Assembly (NCBI RefSeq): GCF_910596095.1 | Contig: NC_056545.1 | Span: forward strand, 24,265,067 to 24,329,066 | Length of the DNA: 64,000 nucleotides | Origin: Thunnus maccoyii | Taxonomy: Eukaryota > Chordata > Actinopteri > Scombriformes > Scombridae | Direction: 5' to 3' | In this document: in pieces, positions 26,389-39,100 of the stretch | Position numbering within the stretch: position 1 is the stretch's first letter | Layout: the number at the start of each line of letters is the position of its first letter | Notes under the pieces: model-generated | Told to the model about the DNA's origin: nothing | Seen by the model: only the letters and a program-made list of their open reading frames with translations | Databases searched by the model: none | Made by a program: the position numbers and the translations under genes

Positions 26389-27701
26389 CACACACACACA
26401 CACACTAGGTCCTACATGAATGTCCTGTAAAACATCACGTTTCACGACGAGCACGACGGGCCTGTAAATACAGTGACAGCCTACCACATCGACGGTGGGG
26501 AGGTTCCTTATGTGAGATAGATTTTTAAGCATTTGGGTGAACTATTACGACTAAAAATAATAACAGATTTAGCCTATAAGCCACAGAGGGAACGCTAATG
26601 CTACAGCTCAATGACATGTGTGTTTTACGTGTTGCCTGCTATGCAAAAACTGACAGGCGAGGTTATCACGGCTATCTTTCCTTAGCCTACCCTTTATATA
26701 TTCGTTATTATGGGCGGTCGAAAACAAAGAGGGACACACAAAAGGTCTGGAGGAGAGACATTTTACAGGTTTAATTCGCCCCCGAAGACGCAAACACCCT
26801 GAAATATGGTGAGATATATAGCTGTCCGCCCTCGCACGACAATCGACGACATACAGTAGGAGGCTAGGCTATCCCCACCCCCCGCTGTAGGTTGCAAATA
26901 TCACGTAAACTAGGCCTAAGCCTAATTCAGAGCTAATAATATCATCGTCTGTAAGAAGGTCTGTGAAGTATTCGTCGAATAATGTCGAAGCTTTACATGT
27001 TCAACAGGCTATCTAAACACCGCCTGTCGCTTCTCAAACAGCTTGTTCAACATTATGTCCTTGCTGTTTCTACAATTAGCCTAATCGTCACCTGCGGTTC
27101 AAGCGACACACACAAAAAAGAAATAAGCCCCGGAAATGTTCAATAGGGACAAAAGGGCTTTATTGTATGTTTTCCTAATGTGGTTTTAATTAGCCTGTGG
27201 GTAATCGCACAGACGGTGTCCTTTTCAAATCAAACCAGTCCAAACTGGAAAAAAAAAATGCGTGCGTGCTGGCTCCAGTGAAACAGTACCAGACGACAAA
27301 ATGAAAGAGACAGGCGATGAGGACGGAGCTTGTTGAACGTGTAAACGCCTGAAAATGAGGCTAATAATGAGTTTAATAGCAGATAAATCCGATGCTTCCG
27401 TCTGCTCCAAGGTTAGGCCGACGCGTTAGCCTCTACAGTTGGGTCACATTATCAGAGAAATGAAGCTGTGAAATTACATTCACCAGCTATGTACTACATA
27501 AATGATATACTGACTAACCAGTGCAATTATTTCAGAATAAGATAGCGAAGAAACACAAGAGACCATTCAGACACCATAAATCCCCCCCCCCCCCCCCCCC
27601 TAAAAAAAAACCTGCCAACATAAGTCGTGAGGACAAAATTGGTATTCATTAATAAATCAGGATTTATAAGAAGCAGCTTTAAAACGACGCTGTACTTACA
27701 T
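21196..27701 (-). CDS. vamp2: Synaptobrevin-2 / VAMP2, vesicle R-SNARE
   Basis: Five coding exons, 5' to 3': 27700-27701 (AT of ATG only), 22593-22695, 22065-22223, 21427-21478, 21196-21212; 110 aa. VAMP2 is the vesicle R-SNARE that zippers with syntaxin and SNAP-25 to drive synaptic-vesicle and granule exocytosis. Seen: short Ala/Pro-rich N-terminus ([19 protein letters not shown]); SNARE motif about 24-80 with the zero-layer Arg50 in [20 protein letters not shown]; juxtamembrane [10 protein letters not shown]; transmembrane anchor about 89-106; luminal tail YFST. The TM sequence [12 protein letters not shown] separates it from VAMP1 and VAMP3. Exon 1 ends AAAAT|GTAAGT and exon 2 supplies the G, so the start codon spans a 5 kb intron. 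Two changes from human near the membrane are Asn80 (Arg) and Ala87 (Leu). Very high confidence in identity. Confidence 0.96.
25669..25735. repeat. (GATA)n microsatellite
   Basis: Near-perfect GATA tetranucleotide array of about 16 units in vamp2 intron 1. Confidence 0.92.
25783..25848. repeat. (TA)n microsatellite
   Basis: Uninterrupted TA run of 33 units. It is self-complementary and able to extrude a cruciform; a difficult spot for assembly. Confidence 0.95.
26001..26094. repeat. Compound (GACA)n(GATA)n microsatellite
   Basis: GACA units to about 26035 pass directly into about 15 GATA units. This is a second GATA array within 350 bp of the first. Confidence 0.93.
26197..26236 (+). promoter_or_regulatory. 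vamp2: Tandem RE1/NRSE-like motifs in vamp2 intron 1
   Basis: Two adjacent 21-bp units: TTCAGCACTGGAGAGCGAC (26197-26215) and TTCAGCACTGGACAGCGCC (26218-26236). The second has both half-sites of the REST/NRSF element (TTCAGCAC and GGACAGCGCC), but they are two bases closer than in the canonical 21-bp site. VAMP2 is a neuronal gene of the kind REST represses. Binding is not shown by sequence alone. Confidence 0.4.
26353..26405. repeat. (CA)n microsatellite
   Basis: CA run with two interruptions, 120 bases from the RE1-like pair. Confidence 0.9.
27582..27600. repeat. Homopolymer C19 (G19 on the vamp2 strand)
   Basis: Nineteen consecutive C on the + strand followed by T and nine A. It lies about 100 bases inside vamp2 intron 1, so the pre-mRNA would carry G19. 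Confidence 0.9.
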
Positions 27702-28058
27702 TTTCCCTGGTTGTGTTGGCTAGACAGCTGTGCTGAAATCCGGACTGGAAATGTTAGCGCGCACTAAGTAGCTGGCAGATGGATGTGGATTGCCTTCTGC
27801 GCTCCTCTCTACCCTCTGGCACCCTTTGGATGGTTATTGTGGCGTTTCCCTGCCTATATAGCCTAGGAGGAGCACTGTCTTGTATCTGCCACTGAGATGT
27901 GTGTCCCCTCGCTACAAAACCTTTTTTCCCCCCTCTTCCTATTTCTACGGCGATGCGGCACCTACAGGCTATAACTAGAGCCTGGCGCTGTCAGAGTCCG
28001 TGCAGTAATGAAGGTGTAATAAACGGCCGCTTGGATTAGGTGGACAAAGATGGCTCGG

Positions 28059-28066
28059 TGACGTCA
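28059..28066. promoter_or_regulatory. vamp2: Palindromic CRE upstream of vamp2
   Basis: Perfect TGACGTCA, the full CREB/ATF palindrome, 358 bases upstream of the vamp2 ATG in the presumed promoter. Confidence 0.5.
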
Positions 28067-28069
28067 ATC

Positions 28070-31000
28070 GAGGCGAGTTTCATGTTGAAATGGGTGGCCG
28101 GAGACTTCAAAAAAACCGATTTATGGCTCAAGACAACGATGTTTTTTTCTGTAGATGCTGTTATTGTGATGTTACGCATGTTTCATTTATAGGCATTACA
28201 TGTCATGGTCATGCTTGGCTTTAAAGCTCCTGTTAAGGAGCTTATTTTGATTGCAAGTCTGTATGTCAACAAAATGGCGTTCCTTGAAAGGGGGTGTGGC
28301 GAGCTTCGCAGTGGGTGCCTGGTTATCATTCATAGTAAATATAGTCAGGGATATAGTGGAGAGGAAACCCACCAATTCACCAACCTTCTGTTTGAAGAAT
28401 TAGATTTTATTTGTTTTTTAAGCTGGCGTGAATTTGCATTACATTATGTTTGGTATGTAAATTGTATAAGTCTGTCATGATTATGTAAGGATGGGTCTTT
28501 CAAGGCACTAGCTTGGCCCTTGATGCCCTTGGGGTCCCTCTTACTCCTTGAGGAGAGTTCTAGTGTTTCCTAAGCTTAAAGCTTAAAACTTGAAACAAAA
28601 ACTACTTAACATTAGGAGTCATTAAGAGGATGGATAAAAATATTCATTTAACTTAGATTATTCATTCTCACTTATATTTATTATGGTAACGGTTTATCCA
28701 TCCAGAACTGGACATCATGAGATAAGAGTCTAGTCTTTGGGTGAGTTGGCCAGGCCAGCCTATAACATCTTTTTAGCCTCCTCTGTAAAACAGCAGTTTA
28801 AGACAATAAGGAAATACATACTATTGTTAATGTTTATTTCTCAATGTCTTAGTGTGAATTAATGGAAATTTCCATTTTACCACTAAGAGTCCCTCTTGAA
28901 AGTAGTCTTGAATCTTTTGTTCTTCTTAATCTACAGAGAAATTGTCAGAAAGATGTTAGTAAAAGATGATAATGTTTTTAAGCCAGTAGGTTTTATTTTT
29001 TGCCCATTTCATGTGAAAAAGCTGAATCAACATGTCTGTAATGGGAATAAATGAGTATACATATTAATATATACAGATTCCTGACTGGATTATGGTCTTG
29101 AAGGTCATGTTGATGTAGATTTTCATAAAAGTCTCTACTGTTAAAACAGATTTTTGAATGCACAAATACATGCCTCGTAACAATGTTGCATTATAATCAT
29201 GCTGATATTAGGGGAGATACTTTATTGTATATTTGTTATGGTTGTGTTATGGAAGTGTATACTGCTGTGTTGGTAATTCACACTGGAGGAATTCCTATTC
29301 AAGTTAAATCCAGTCCCTCAAATATCCAGTAACATCAAGGACCACTTGACACCTCAATTGGCTTTCTCCGCAGCATGAGTCCCATATGGGCACAAGTAAA
29401 GCTAAAAGCTCATGTGAGTGTGTAAGTCCACTCTCAGTCTCATCGCTAGTCTGTCTCAACTTGATTAAATAGCACATGTCTTATATTCAAGATTTCTAGA
29501 GCAGTGTTGTTTGGACAGAGCAATCACAGACTTTAAATCTAAAAATACAGTTTTCCACAAAAACCTCATCTCTGCCGTGAAACATAGAGGCTGATTGCAG
29601 GGTTTGTACAGGAGGATTTAATACAGTGGCAACTGGCTAACATGACTAAATGTACTGTAAGTACTTTTGAATTATCATATCAGTTGAGAAACACACAAAA
29701 GTAAATTGAATAAAGTTACAGAATGGGCCTTTAAAGAAGCAGCACTGCAAAAAATATTTATCTATTCTCAAAAACAGATGAACAGGCTTTTAGTTGCAAT
29801 TACTGAACAGCAGGTAAAGGTAGAGGAAGTAATGTTTCCTGTTGATTGATTGAGTTTGTTCACTCAGGGCCCCTTTAATATAGTCTTTTACATTTACTGT
29901 CAAAACAAACAAAAAAAATCTGACATGATAGAACTTGTTCTCCAGCTTCTATTTGACAGCTGCTGATTTACCCTAGGGTAACAGGGTGAATAATTTTGCC
30001 ATAGAATCGACAAATTTTCATCTGAACACTTTATGTACAAGCTACGCATATAACGTGTGACTTCAAAAGAGATGTAAGTTCAGTCTTGTAGTTCATAAGG
30101 TTAACTTGCAGTATTCTCTGAGAATAGCTTTGGTTGTGCAGACTCAACCACATGGTGGTGCCATAGGACAGCCTTGTTTCATTGCTTGGTGGATGCTGCT
30201 TTGGTAGATGCCTCCTTCACAGTCGTGACCTCGATAATGTTTTGTGACTTATATTGTATTAACATACATACAGTACTGTACTGTTTTTGTTAAATCTTGA
30301 ATAGTCTCTTGAGAAAAAATACTGTATATGACTTTATTGGTGTGGTGTTTTTGCTTTGCAGTACTCCATATGCCTGTTCTGTTGTTGAATTCTGCTTAAA
30401 CTTATAAGCTACTTTTGTTGCATTCAGTCCAAAATGCAAATGACACATAGAAACTTCACACTAATTAAATTATCTCAGATTTTTGCGACACTTAACATAT
30501 GTATGTATCTTCAGTTTGATGGAGTTAACAGAACGCAAAAGCAGTATTTTTTTTTGACATAGGATGATTTTTTTTTTTTGCTTTAATAAAGTAGACAGCT
30601 AACACAATGCTAACAGGGAAGTCTACATAGCTGCTCTGGATGGAAGCTGTGAACAAATCCATTGTCATGTATAACCTGTAAATATTTCACCCACACTGTG
30701 GATGAGGGAGGAATTGTAATGTTGGAGACACAGGGACATTACTTGTATTGTACAGCTCAGACACGCAAGTCTTGATCTATAACTGATCAAAGCGTTGAAC
30801 CATGACTTCTTCTGAAAAATTGAAGCGGACATGAACCCCTTGCCCTTGCAGTTCTTGTTCTCAATAGTCCAAGTGTTAAATTGTCTGGGAGTTAGTGCAG
30901 CCATGTTGATACTAAATTAATTCATTATGGGAAGTAGATTTGAAGAATGGAATATTCCACTCAGACATGATTAACCACATAGGTAACAAACATAAAATAA

Positions 31001-31410
31001 AGTCTAGTCTAAACATACTGATAAAATGTTATCCAATTACTATTTAAGAGCAGAAATACCAATCTTTATGTTTAACTGACTTTAAACTAAGATGAATGTT
31101 TGTCTGAAATGTTCAAATACCGTCAGTGTTTCACAGAAAAAGACTGTTCTCACTATCGTGTGTCAACAGAGATGTACTGTAATTCCAACTCCAGTTTGGA
31201 CATCCTAAAAACTGCATGTTCTCTCTTCAATTAAATCTCTCAGATTTTTCTAATTCACACTGACATTGCCATGTGTTTTTCTGTCTTATGTGGAGCTAGT
31301 GAAAGGAATTTTGTTTTGGAGATTTCCAACTGACATAAAACTGCCCGTTTTCCTTCAGGGCTTTGAAAAACAGGTTTCCACACTAATGACAGTCAAAGAA
31401 GTAGTTGCAA
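28070..31410. other. Spacer between vamp2 promoter and mpp1 3' end
   Basis: AT-rich with no recognised gene. Open frames such as the + strand one at 28205-28480 show no family resemblance. Confidence 0.45.
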
Positions 31411-31423
31411 CAGAGCTGGGAAA

Positions 31424-31429
31424 TTTATT
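31424..31429 (-). terminator. mpp1: Candidate distal polyadenylation signal for mpp1
   Basis: TTTATT on + reads AATAAA on the mpp1 strand. If used, the 3' UTR would be about 1.7 kb and would run through the Tc1 element. I saw no closer AATAAA, but variant signals nearer the stop are possible. Confidence 0.2.
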
Positions 31430-31860
31430 GTCTGTTTAAAAGTGCCTTTACAGTACCCCATGAGGTATACAATTTTGATGAAATGTGACAAGTGAGGTTG
31501 TCAATGACTGACTGAAAGGTTATGTGTCGAGGACATTACTGTATGGAGTTACACATACTGTACGAACAAACAGTTTCAGAATCTCAATTTCATGGCACAA
31601 TCTAATGAGAACAGGAAAAAGAAAATTACAATGAATCCAGAGTCAATGTTAGACATGGTAAAATCCTGTGATTTAAAAGTGAGGATTTCATTCACAGTTG
31701 TGGTCCTATTTTGCATTTGCTCACGTTCCAACGATCACACAAGTGTGTGGCACCAAAACTATCCCGTAGCCCCTCAAAAGCCTGAAGCACACAAATTTCT
31801 AAACAACCAAATAAAACAACCCTAGTGAGGTTCTCAACTTTCTATATATACCTCTCTACA

Positions 31861-32956
31861 CTGTGTGCACAATTATTAGGCAAGTCAGTATTCTGACTTT
31901 ATCATTATTTCTATGCATTTTCCGACTCTAAACCATATAAACCTGAATGCTTATTGGATTTAATAATGTTCAGGTGATATGTACAGTATTTGTACAATGC
32001 GGGAGGGTGTGGCCTAAAGTGATTAACACCTTATATTAAGGTGTGCATAATTATTAGGCAGCTTCATTACCTCAGGTAAAATGGGCCAAAAAGACATTTA
32101 ACTTCAGACAGATGCAGCACTCTTGAAATGGCTAAACTATTGAGGTGTGACCAACAGACAATCAAATGTTTGGTTGTGAATAGTCAACAGGGTCGCAAAA
32201 AACGCATGGAGAATAAAAGGCACAAATTAACTGCAAAAGACTTGAGAAGATTAAACGTGAAGCTACCAGGAACTCCCCTGCCGTGTCCAGAAGTACAAGA
32301 TGTCAAGTGCTCAGACACATGGCCAAGGTAAAGAAGACTGAAACACGACCACCACTGAATAAGATTCACAAATTGAAGCATCAAGATTGGGCCAAGAAAT
32401 ACCTGAAGACAGATTTTTTAAAGGTTTTATGGACAGATGAAATGAAAGCGACTCTTGATGGACTAGATGGATTGGCCTGAGGCCGGATCACTAATGGACA
32501 CAGGGCACCAATTCAAGTCAGGCGCCAACAAGGTGGAGGAGGGGTACTGGTATGGGCTGCTATCATTAAGGATGAGCTAGTTGGACCTTTTCAGGTTGAA
32601 GATAAACTGAAATCAACCCCCAAACCTGCTGCCAGTTTCTGGAAGATAAGCAGGAAGAAGTCCTCAGCATTCAAAAATGCTCCATCACATGCATCTGAGT
32701 ACTCCACTGCTTGGCTAGCCAGCAAAGGCCTCAAGGCATTTGTAATTTAGTTGCCTAATAATTCTGCACACTAATAGTTGCCTAATAATTGTGCACATTT
32801 ATATATTCCCCAGAGAAAGACAAAACTCATTTATCCTTTGTTAAACATTCAGGTTTGAGGTTCAACAACATTCTGGATTGACTGCGAGCATTGTATTTGT
32901 TCAACAACACACATTAATCCTGAGGAATACAATTTGCCTAATAATTGTGCAATATA
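31861..32956 (+). mobile_element. Defective Tc1/mariner transposon
   Basis: Terminal inverted repeats TGCACAATTATTAGGCAA (31866-31883) and TTGCCTAATAATTGTGCA (32934-32951) are exact reverse complements. Related motifs lie at 32043-32060, 32751-32769 and 32778-32796. Between them is a decayed Tc1-type transposase on the + strand: an N-terminal helix-turn-helix remnant near 32128, the first catalytic Asp in LWTDEM near 32429, a TGA after it, GRITNGHRAPIQVRRQQGGG near 32480-32540, and NAPSHASEYSTAWLASKG near 32677-32730. The segment carrying the second catalytic Asp is deleted, and the region with the third acidic residue is missing. The copy is dead as an enzyme source. Confidence 0.85.
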
Positions 32957-33118
32957 TTGCTTTTTTTTTGGATGCACATGTGCAAAAAAATCTCAGTGAC
33001 AATTAACATTAAGCAAAAGTAAACCCATACACACCTGGGACATCACTAACTCAGAGGTTTTGTGTAAGGAGTGATATTGCACTGCTTTTCAACAAACAAA
33101 AGGTATTACATTGGTGAG

Positions 33119-36100
33119 TCAGTACACCCATGATACAGGCACCCACTGTGGGGTGGAGGTGGCACACTCCATGGCCTCTTCCACACCTTTCACACTTTCG
33201 TCCACGTCATTGTTGACAAGAACCACATCGAAGAAGTGTCTGTATGTGGTCAGAATGGCGTCGGACTCTTTCTGGATCATCTGCAGGTTCTCCGTCTAGG
33301 TGACAACACACAAAAGATTAGCAGTTGTTAGCTGATGGAGGTTGGGTGTTTCAAAGTACTTGAGTATATTCAGATGAAGATTTAGCACCTGGGGAGCTGT
33401 GTTGGTGGGAGCGATGAACACCACGAGAGGTGCAAAATCAGCAGTCCGCAAGACTTTCAAGGTCTGCAGTAAAATGTGAAAAAAGAGAAAAGACACGAAG
33501 AATTTGTGTTAGATTCATTAACTACATTGAAATAGCTTGTAGAAGGATCACATTTTCCCACTTTGTCCTACAGGCGGTGCAACTTTTATTGTAAAGGGAA
33601 ACCTTTTTAGGCAAAGTAATTACAGGAAACTTCCCTTTCTGTTGAATTTTAATGTTTTTTTTTTCCTAATTAGAGCAAGGGAAACACATACAGTAGATAC
33701 CGTTGTTATGTCCCTTCAGGCACATCAATGGCTGCTCAATGTAAAGATTGATTGTAGGTCTTAACATACCTACACACTGCTAATATGTGACATTCATTTT
33801 TTATGAAATAAATAAGATTATATAATTGTTGAGAATCTGTATGTACTTTTGAAGACACTGCTTGAGGTTAACAATTCAGAATCGGATGTTTTCCTTCCTA
33901 CTGGTTTTATGTAGGTTAATAGCACCATTTTAAATAAAATAATAATGTTCAAACTCTCAAAGATGTATAAAAGACCACTCTAGTTTGACTCTAGGTGATG
34001 TTAGAACAATAGTACAAATTCCTTAAATCAAAACTATTCCTTTCATGGTACCACAACAACTTGTGAATGCCAACCTGTGGTTCAACATCCAGCAAAGCGA
34101 TTTTGCCCTGCTCATGGATCTTCTGGATGGTCTCAATTTTGGTACCAAACATATATCCCTGGAAGCTGCCGTACTCCAGGAGTTCATTCCCAGAGATGCA
34201 CTTGGTCATGGCTTCGTTGGAGATGAAATAATACTCCTGTCCATTCTCCTCATCCTTACGCTGGGGTCTGGTGGTGTCTGTGTAGAATCGGAGTTGAAAA
34301 TTTAGCCCAAGGACAACTGAGCAGACTCAGCTTCTCTCTTCAGAGAAAAACATTAAATCTATGGGTGCACTTACGCGGTGCAGGGTAGCAAAATTTCTCA
34401 GGGTATCTGGTCAATAGTGCATTTTTGATATGGCTCCTTCCTACACCAGGTGCACCTAAAAAGAGCATAATTTCCAAAATTATACTACATAAGGACATTT
34501 TAATCAAACATTAACCTTCATGTCTGCCTAATTTTTCAAGAACATGTATTATGGTTGATCAAAAATTTGAGAAGAATTTGATACCTTCTAATAAATAATG
34601 CACCTGAGCTAGGACACTTACCAATAAGCACCAGGGTTTTCCTTTTAAAAGCAGGGAGCTTGACAACCTCCTCATAGGAAATCACGTCCAGCTGGTCAAA
34701 AACTGCAAAAGAAAGGATTTTGTTGTAGACAAAGCCAAACTACTGTACAACTGAAAGAAAACAGTGCCTCCAGTGTTATACTCACTCGAGCTGTGTTTAG
34801 CCAGGTACTTGTCTTTGCACTTCTTTTTCTTTCCGAACGGGCTGCAGGACTGACTGCCCTCTCTGGCCTTGCTTTTACTTGCCACCCTCCTGCAGTGGAA
34901 AACAGAGATTTAGGCTAAGCTGGGAATATTGAGCTCTACTCTGCAGTCTGTGCTAATGTGACACATCATATTATCTCAATCATCATCATGTCATGTTAAG
35001 TACGACTTCAAATTGCAGAATTAATCATCAGACGAGCTGTTTACCATTCTTGGAGCTCTGGGGAGGGTATCAGTCCAGCGAAGTCAGCAGCACTGCTCTC
35101 CACTCTGCCCTGCCACCAGTTAGGATCCTGCTTGTTGATGATCTGAATGATGTCACCGGTTTGAAACTTCAGACCCGCCTCTTTGCATGGGATGAGGTCA
35201 TCCTTGGTGGGGTCGTATTCAAACTGGGCCCTCATGTACATCTGCAGGTTGAGAGCACATTGAATTTGAAATGAGTAAAGAACAAATAAACATTGAATTA
35301 TGTATTTGGTGTTTGTAACTGAACATTACTGATAACCTGCAGACCTTAGCAATGTCTGCAATAATCTCCCATCACCTTAACAGCTGTTAACACAGTCTTT
35401 GACATCCATGTATTTGTTGTTGCTGAACATAACCTTTTTAAGTGTCTTTCAGCTGACTTTTTAGCTTTGATACACAAAATATAACAGACCACATCCACTA
35501 GTAAGACATTTTACGAAGACATTTTCCTTAGTTTTCATTTTCAGTGTTCTGAGACAGCTGTTACAAATTACATACTGCTACACCAGATGTTTGCTGAGCA
35601 TCACTGTAATTCTTTTGTAACAAATAACTGTTGTAAAAAGGAACAGATATTTTACAGTCCATAGATAAATACTCTGATAAATGTATAAGAAAAGTAAGCT
35701 CATTCAAAGCTTGAATTGAAATAGTTAACATTTTGTTATATTTAAATGTTTAGGCCATAAATAGGGTTACATCTTGAGTATATGTGCAAAATCTCAACCT
35801 CAACTCTTTCAACATCACTCTCGTGTGTATTTCTTATTCAAACAGTGCATCAGAAACTGTTAATAACTTGCTGACAATTGCAGTGTCTGCAGAACAGAAT
35901 ACATCCATATTGTTGTAATGAGAGCTTAATGTTATGTACATACTATAACATTACCTGTACACATGCATAAATAGCATTCCTTTGAAGAAATATTCATACT
36001 GGGGCTTCAAACACATAAAATTGGATTCTATGAATGTTAATTTGGAAATTCACCCTTAAAGAGAACATACAAAGTTTATGATTTGATCTTGGACTGCTCA

Positions 36101-39100
36101 ATTCATATTGTGAAAATGAACAATTTTCTCCCACTGACATCTAGTATATCAAATTATCAGCTCACATTCTGGAGCTGATCTGCAAAAAACATACAGGAGA
36201 GCTTTTCTTATGGACAGAAAAATATCTCAGAAAAATTACCCTGATCACAAATTTGGTGTCTGATTAACATCCAGTTGAACAGCTACAAAAGTATTGTTTA
36301 TTTATAGCTCAGATTAGATTACTAGCTGTCGAAGATCACAGCAGGAACATGTAAATTCTCTTCAGGGTAAATTATCACGAGGGTTAGTAATCAGTTCATG
36401 AACATTTGTGGTTTCCCCAAATCACTCTGGTAGTAGTGGTACACACACAAAATTAGTACACCCACTTGAGTGGTCTGGGTCCCCAAAAATGATGTTCTTG
36501 GAGATTAAAATTATGAAAAGCTTTTGAACTACATCTACATATTAATGGACTACGGGGTTCAAAGTAGACTGCCATCACTGATCACAGCAAAGACCAGAAT
36601 GTAAACTACATTAAGAAAAGAGCAACGTTACTGAATAAAATATGTTTCCTTTGGAGTTATTAAATGAAAGCTCTTTTAAATTCATAATGTATAGTTTATC
36701 ATATATTAAAAAGGAGCATGCTGTTTAATCAATAGCAGCTGACAAGCCAGCAGCCATATTTATGTCCAAGGCGAAGCACAAGGAACATTAATAGCTGCTG
36801 GAGGAAATGATGTGTTGTGGCCAGTAGATGGCAGAATGAAGCACGCTACCAATGTGTTTCAAGTCAAACTAGCAAATCTACTGTGAGTGATGTTCTTTGA
36901 ATTTGAACTAATTTTATAGTCACCTGGGTTGTTCATTGACTAACAGAAGATTCACCTGATAAAGAACAAAATCCTTTAAAAAAAAAAGTAAGTTGACGAA
37001 GAAAAGACGAGTAGAAAAGCAATCAAACTCATCTTTGCACATTACACACTAGAATATACCACCAGGTCTGAAGAAAAGTTAATTTTCTTGGTTTAATCAT
37101 GCAAATTTAAAAGGAATTTGGAAATATGAAACACAAAATTCATTCAGAGCAAATATAACAGGCACTACAAGACAAGACCAAGGCCCAGGTCGTGTTCTGC
37201 TGGTCATGTAATTACCTCACAGGCTCGGGATCGACTCTGCATGTTGGGAATGATCTTCATCGTGACTACTCCATTGGTTTCTTTCTGTATGTAAAGATGA
37301 CATAGTTTTACTCATAAGTGCAATGATTACATATAGATTAGTGTCGACTTTAATTATATAGTTTCAATTTACCAGAATTTTCTGTAGCTGATCAACAGAT
37401 TGGTTTGTCACACTTCTTCCGTTGATTTCTGCTATTTCATCCCCTTCATGTAAGGACCCTGGAGAGAAGAAGAAACCAGAAGAAGTGTAAAAACTCCAAA
37501 TAATCTCCAGTTATTGTGGTCCTTTTACTGAATGTGTTAGCAGCCACTGAAATAGTATTTATTCTCCTGAGAGATAAGCTTAAGACAAGAAAAGCCTTTT
37601 AAAAAGCAGGAAATACAAGAGAACCATGTATAAAATTGGCCATTGCAGTAGAAATAAAATAGAATTTTCACTGATTATTACTGACAATAATATTGAGCGG
37701 CAGTCAAAAACCTCAAACCTCAGACTTCATGTAAAAAATAAATGTCATATACAGTATGTTTGAAATATGAGCTGAGATATGCATTTAAGATATTTTACTG
37801 ATGCTCTTATCTTGCAGTTACTGATCAGAACATGAGGTAGAACCCTCTCCAGTACGCACACAGATGCTATTGCTAAGCTAATTACAGATTTGCTGTGACT
37901 GAGACAAACCATTGTAGACATTTTGGGTACAGAGCTTTCTCTCTAACCAGGTCAGCGAGCAAACACCCAACTAGCACTCACACCAAAATCTATATGTGAT
38001 TAATTACCTTGTCTGTGGATCATTCCCCCGTGCAATATTCTGGCCACAGTGCACCTTTGTTTGTCGTTCAGTTTCAGAGTGACCCCCTACAAAAGACAAA
38101 AGGCCACAGTTAAAGAGGAGGATATTAGCAATACAAATTTACATTTGAAAAATATAAAAATTGTGTGTGTGTAGAGGCAGAGTGTCAGGTGTACCATTGG
38201 CTCTGAGGGATTTTTTTCAAATGCTACTTCTTTCATCTTGGTCAGCTCTCTGCCGTTCATGTGTCCAGCACTACCATTGGTGTAAAACTCAGCCCCTTTA
38301 TTCTCGTATGTTTGCATAGCAGCCTGTTAAAAAAAAAAGGAAAGAGAAAAAATAACATTATATTGTTTTATCCTACAAAAAACGAAACCAATTTTGCTAG
38401 AAATGGAAAGAACAACAAAGTAGCTTCTAGCTTCTTTTTTATGAAAATAATCTCAAAACTTTATCCCAAAGAATTACAGTCAGTTCATTTGAAGAGTTCA
38501 GATCATTATCACACTGGTATTTCCTAATAAGTCCAGTAGAAGCTTTTTGCTAATGTGTGCCAACAGCTATGTTTCATTTGCAGTTTCAACATATGTCCAA
38601 GGTTGAAAATTAACCCAGTGTTGTAACACCTCATTAACCACATCCAGTGATCTGCTCCGCCAGGTTCATGTGGTCATGGATACCACCAGTACCCTCAAGT
38701 CATCACATCAAAGAGTAGCATTAATGTAAGGAAACTAATTAGTCTTGGATCATTTTACAAATTATAGTTTTTGAAAGAATTTTCAGTTTGGGCTGGACTC
38801 ATCAACTGTGCTTTTACACCTAAATGAACCCAAATGAAGAGTCTAAAAGCAGGCAATCTATATCCCCAGAAAATTTCCACGCTTCTTCCAAAGTGTCAAC
38901 AAAGGTGGCCTCCAGTCCAGATCACAGTCAGTTGAAGAGCTTAGAGAGGAGATTCATATATTTTTCAAGCTGTATGAAAAAAAGCTCCTCTGGCAAATGG
39001 AATCACACCAAACATGTACAGGCACAGGATGAATAAAATGGCTTTCTATACATATCACTCACATATTGTGTAAAACAATGACTACACAGCATCACAAGGT

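Larger units (their letters stand above)
22696..27699 (-). other. vamp2: vamp2 intron 1
   Basis: Five-kb intron splitting the start codon. It holds a dense microsatellite cluster (25669-26094 and 26353-26405), a tandem RE1-like motif (26197-26236), a G19 run on the transcribed-sense strand (27582-27600) and an unexplained 115-codon open frame (24777-25124, - strand). No recognised coding exon. Confidence 0.8.

Noticed and set aside
26124-26430. Overlapping 94-codon open frames
   Set aside because: They end in His/Thr runs from the CA microsatellite and lack family similarity; the RE1-like motif, not a protein, is the interesting part.
28205-28480. 91-codon + strand frame near the vamp2 promoter
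   Set aside because: No recognisable motif, no splice or polyadenylation context, and AT-rich composition like the flanks.
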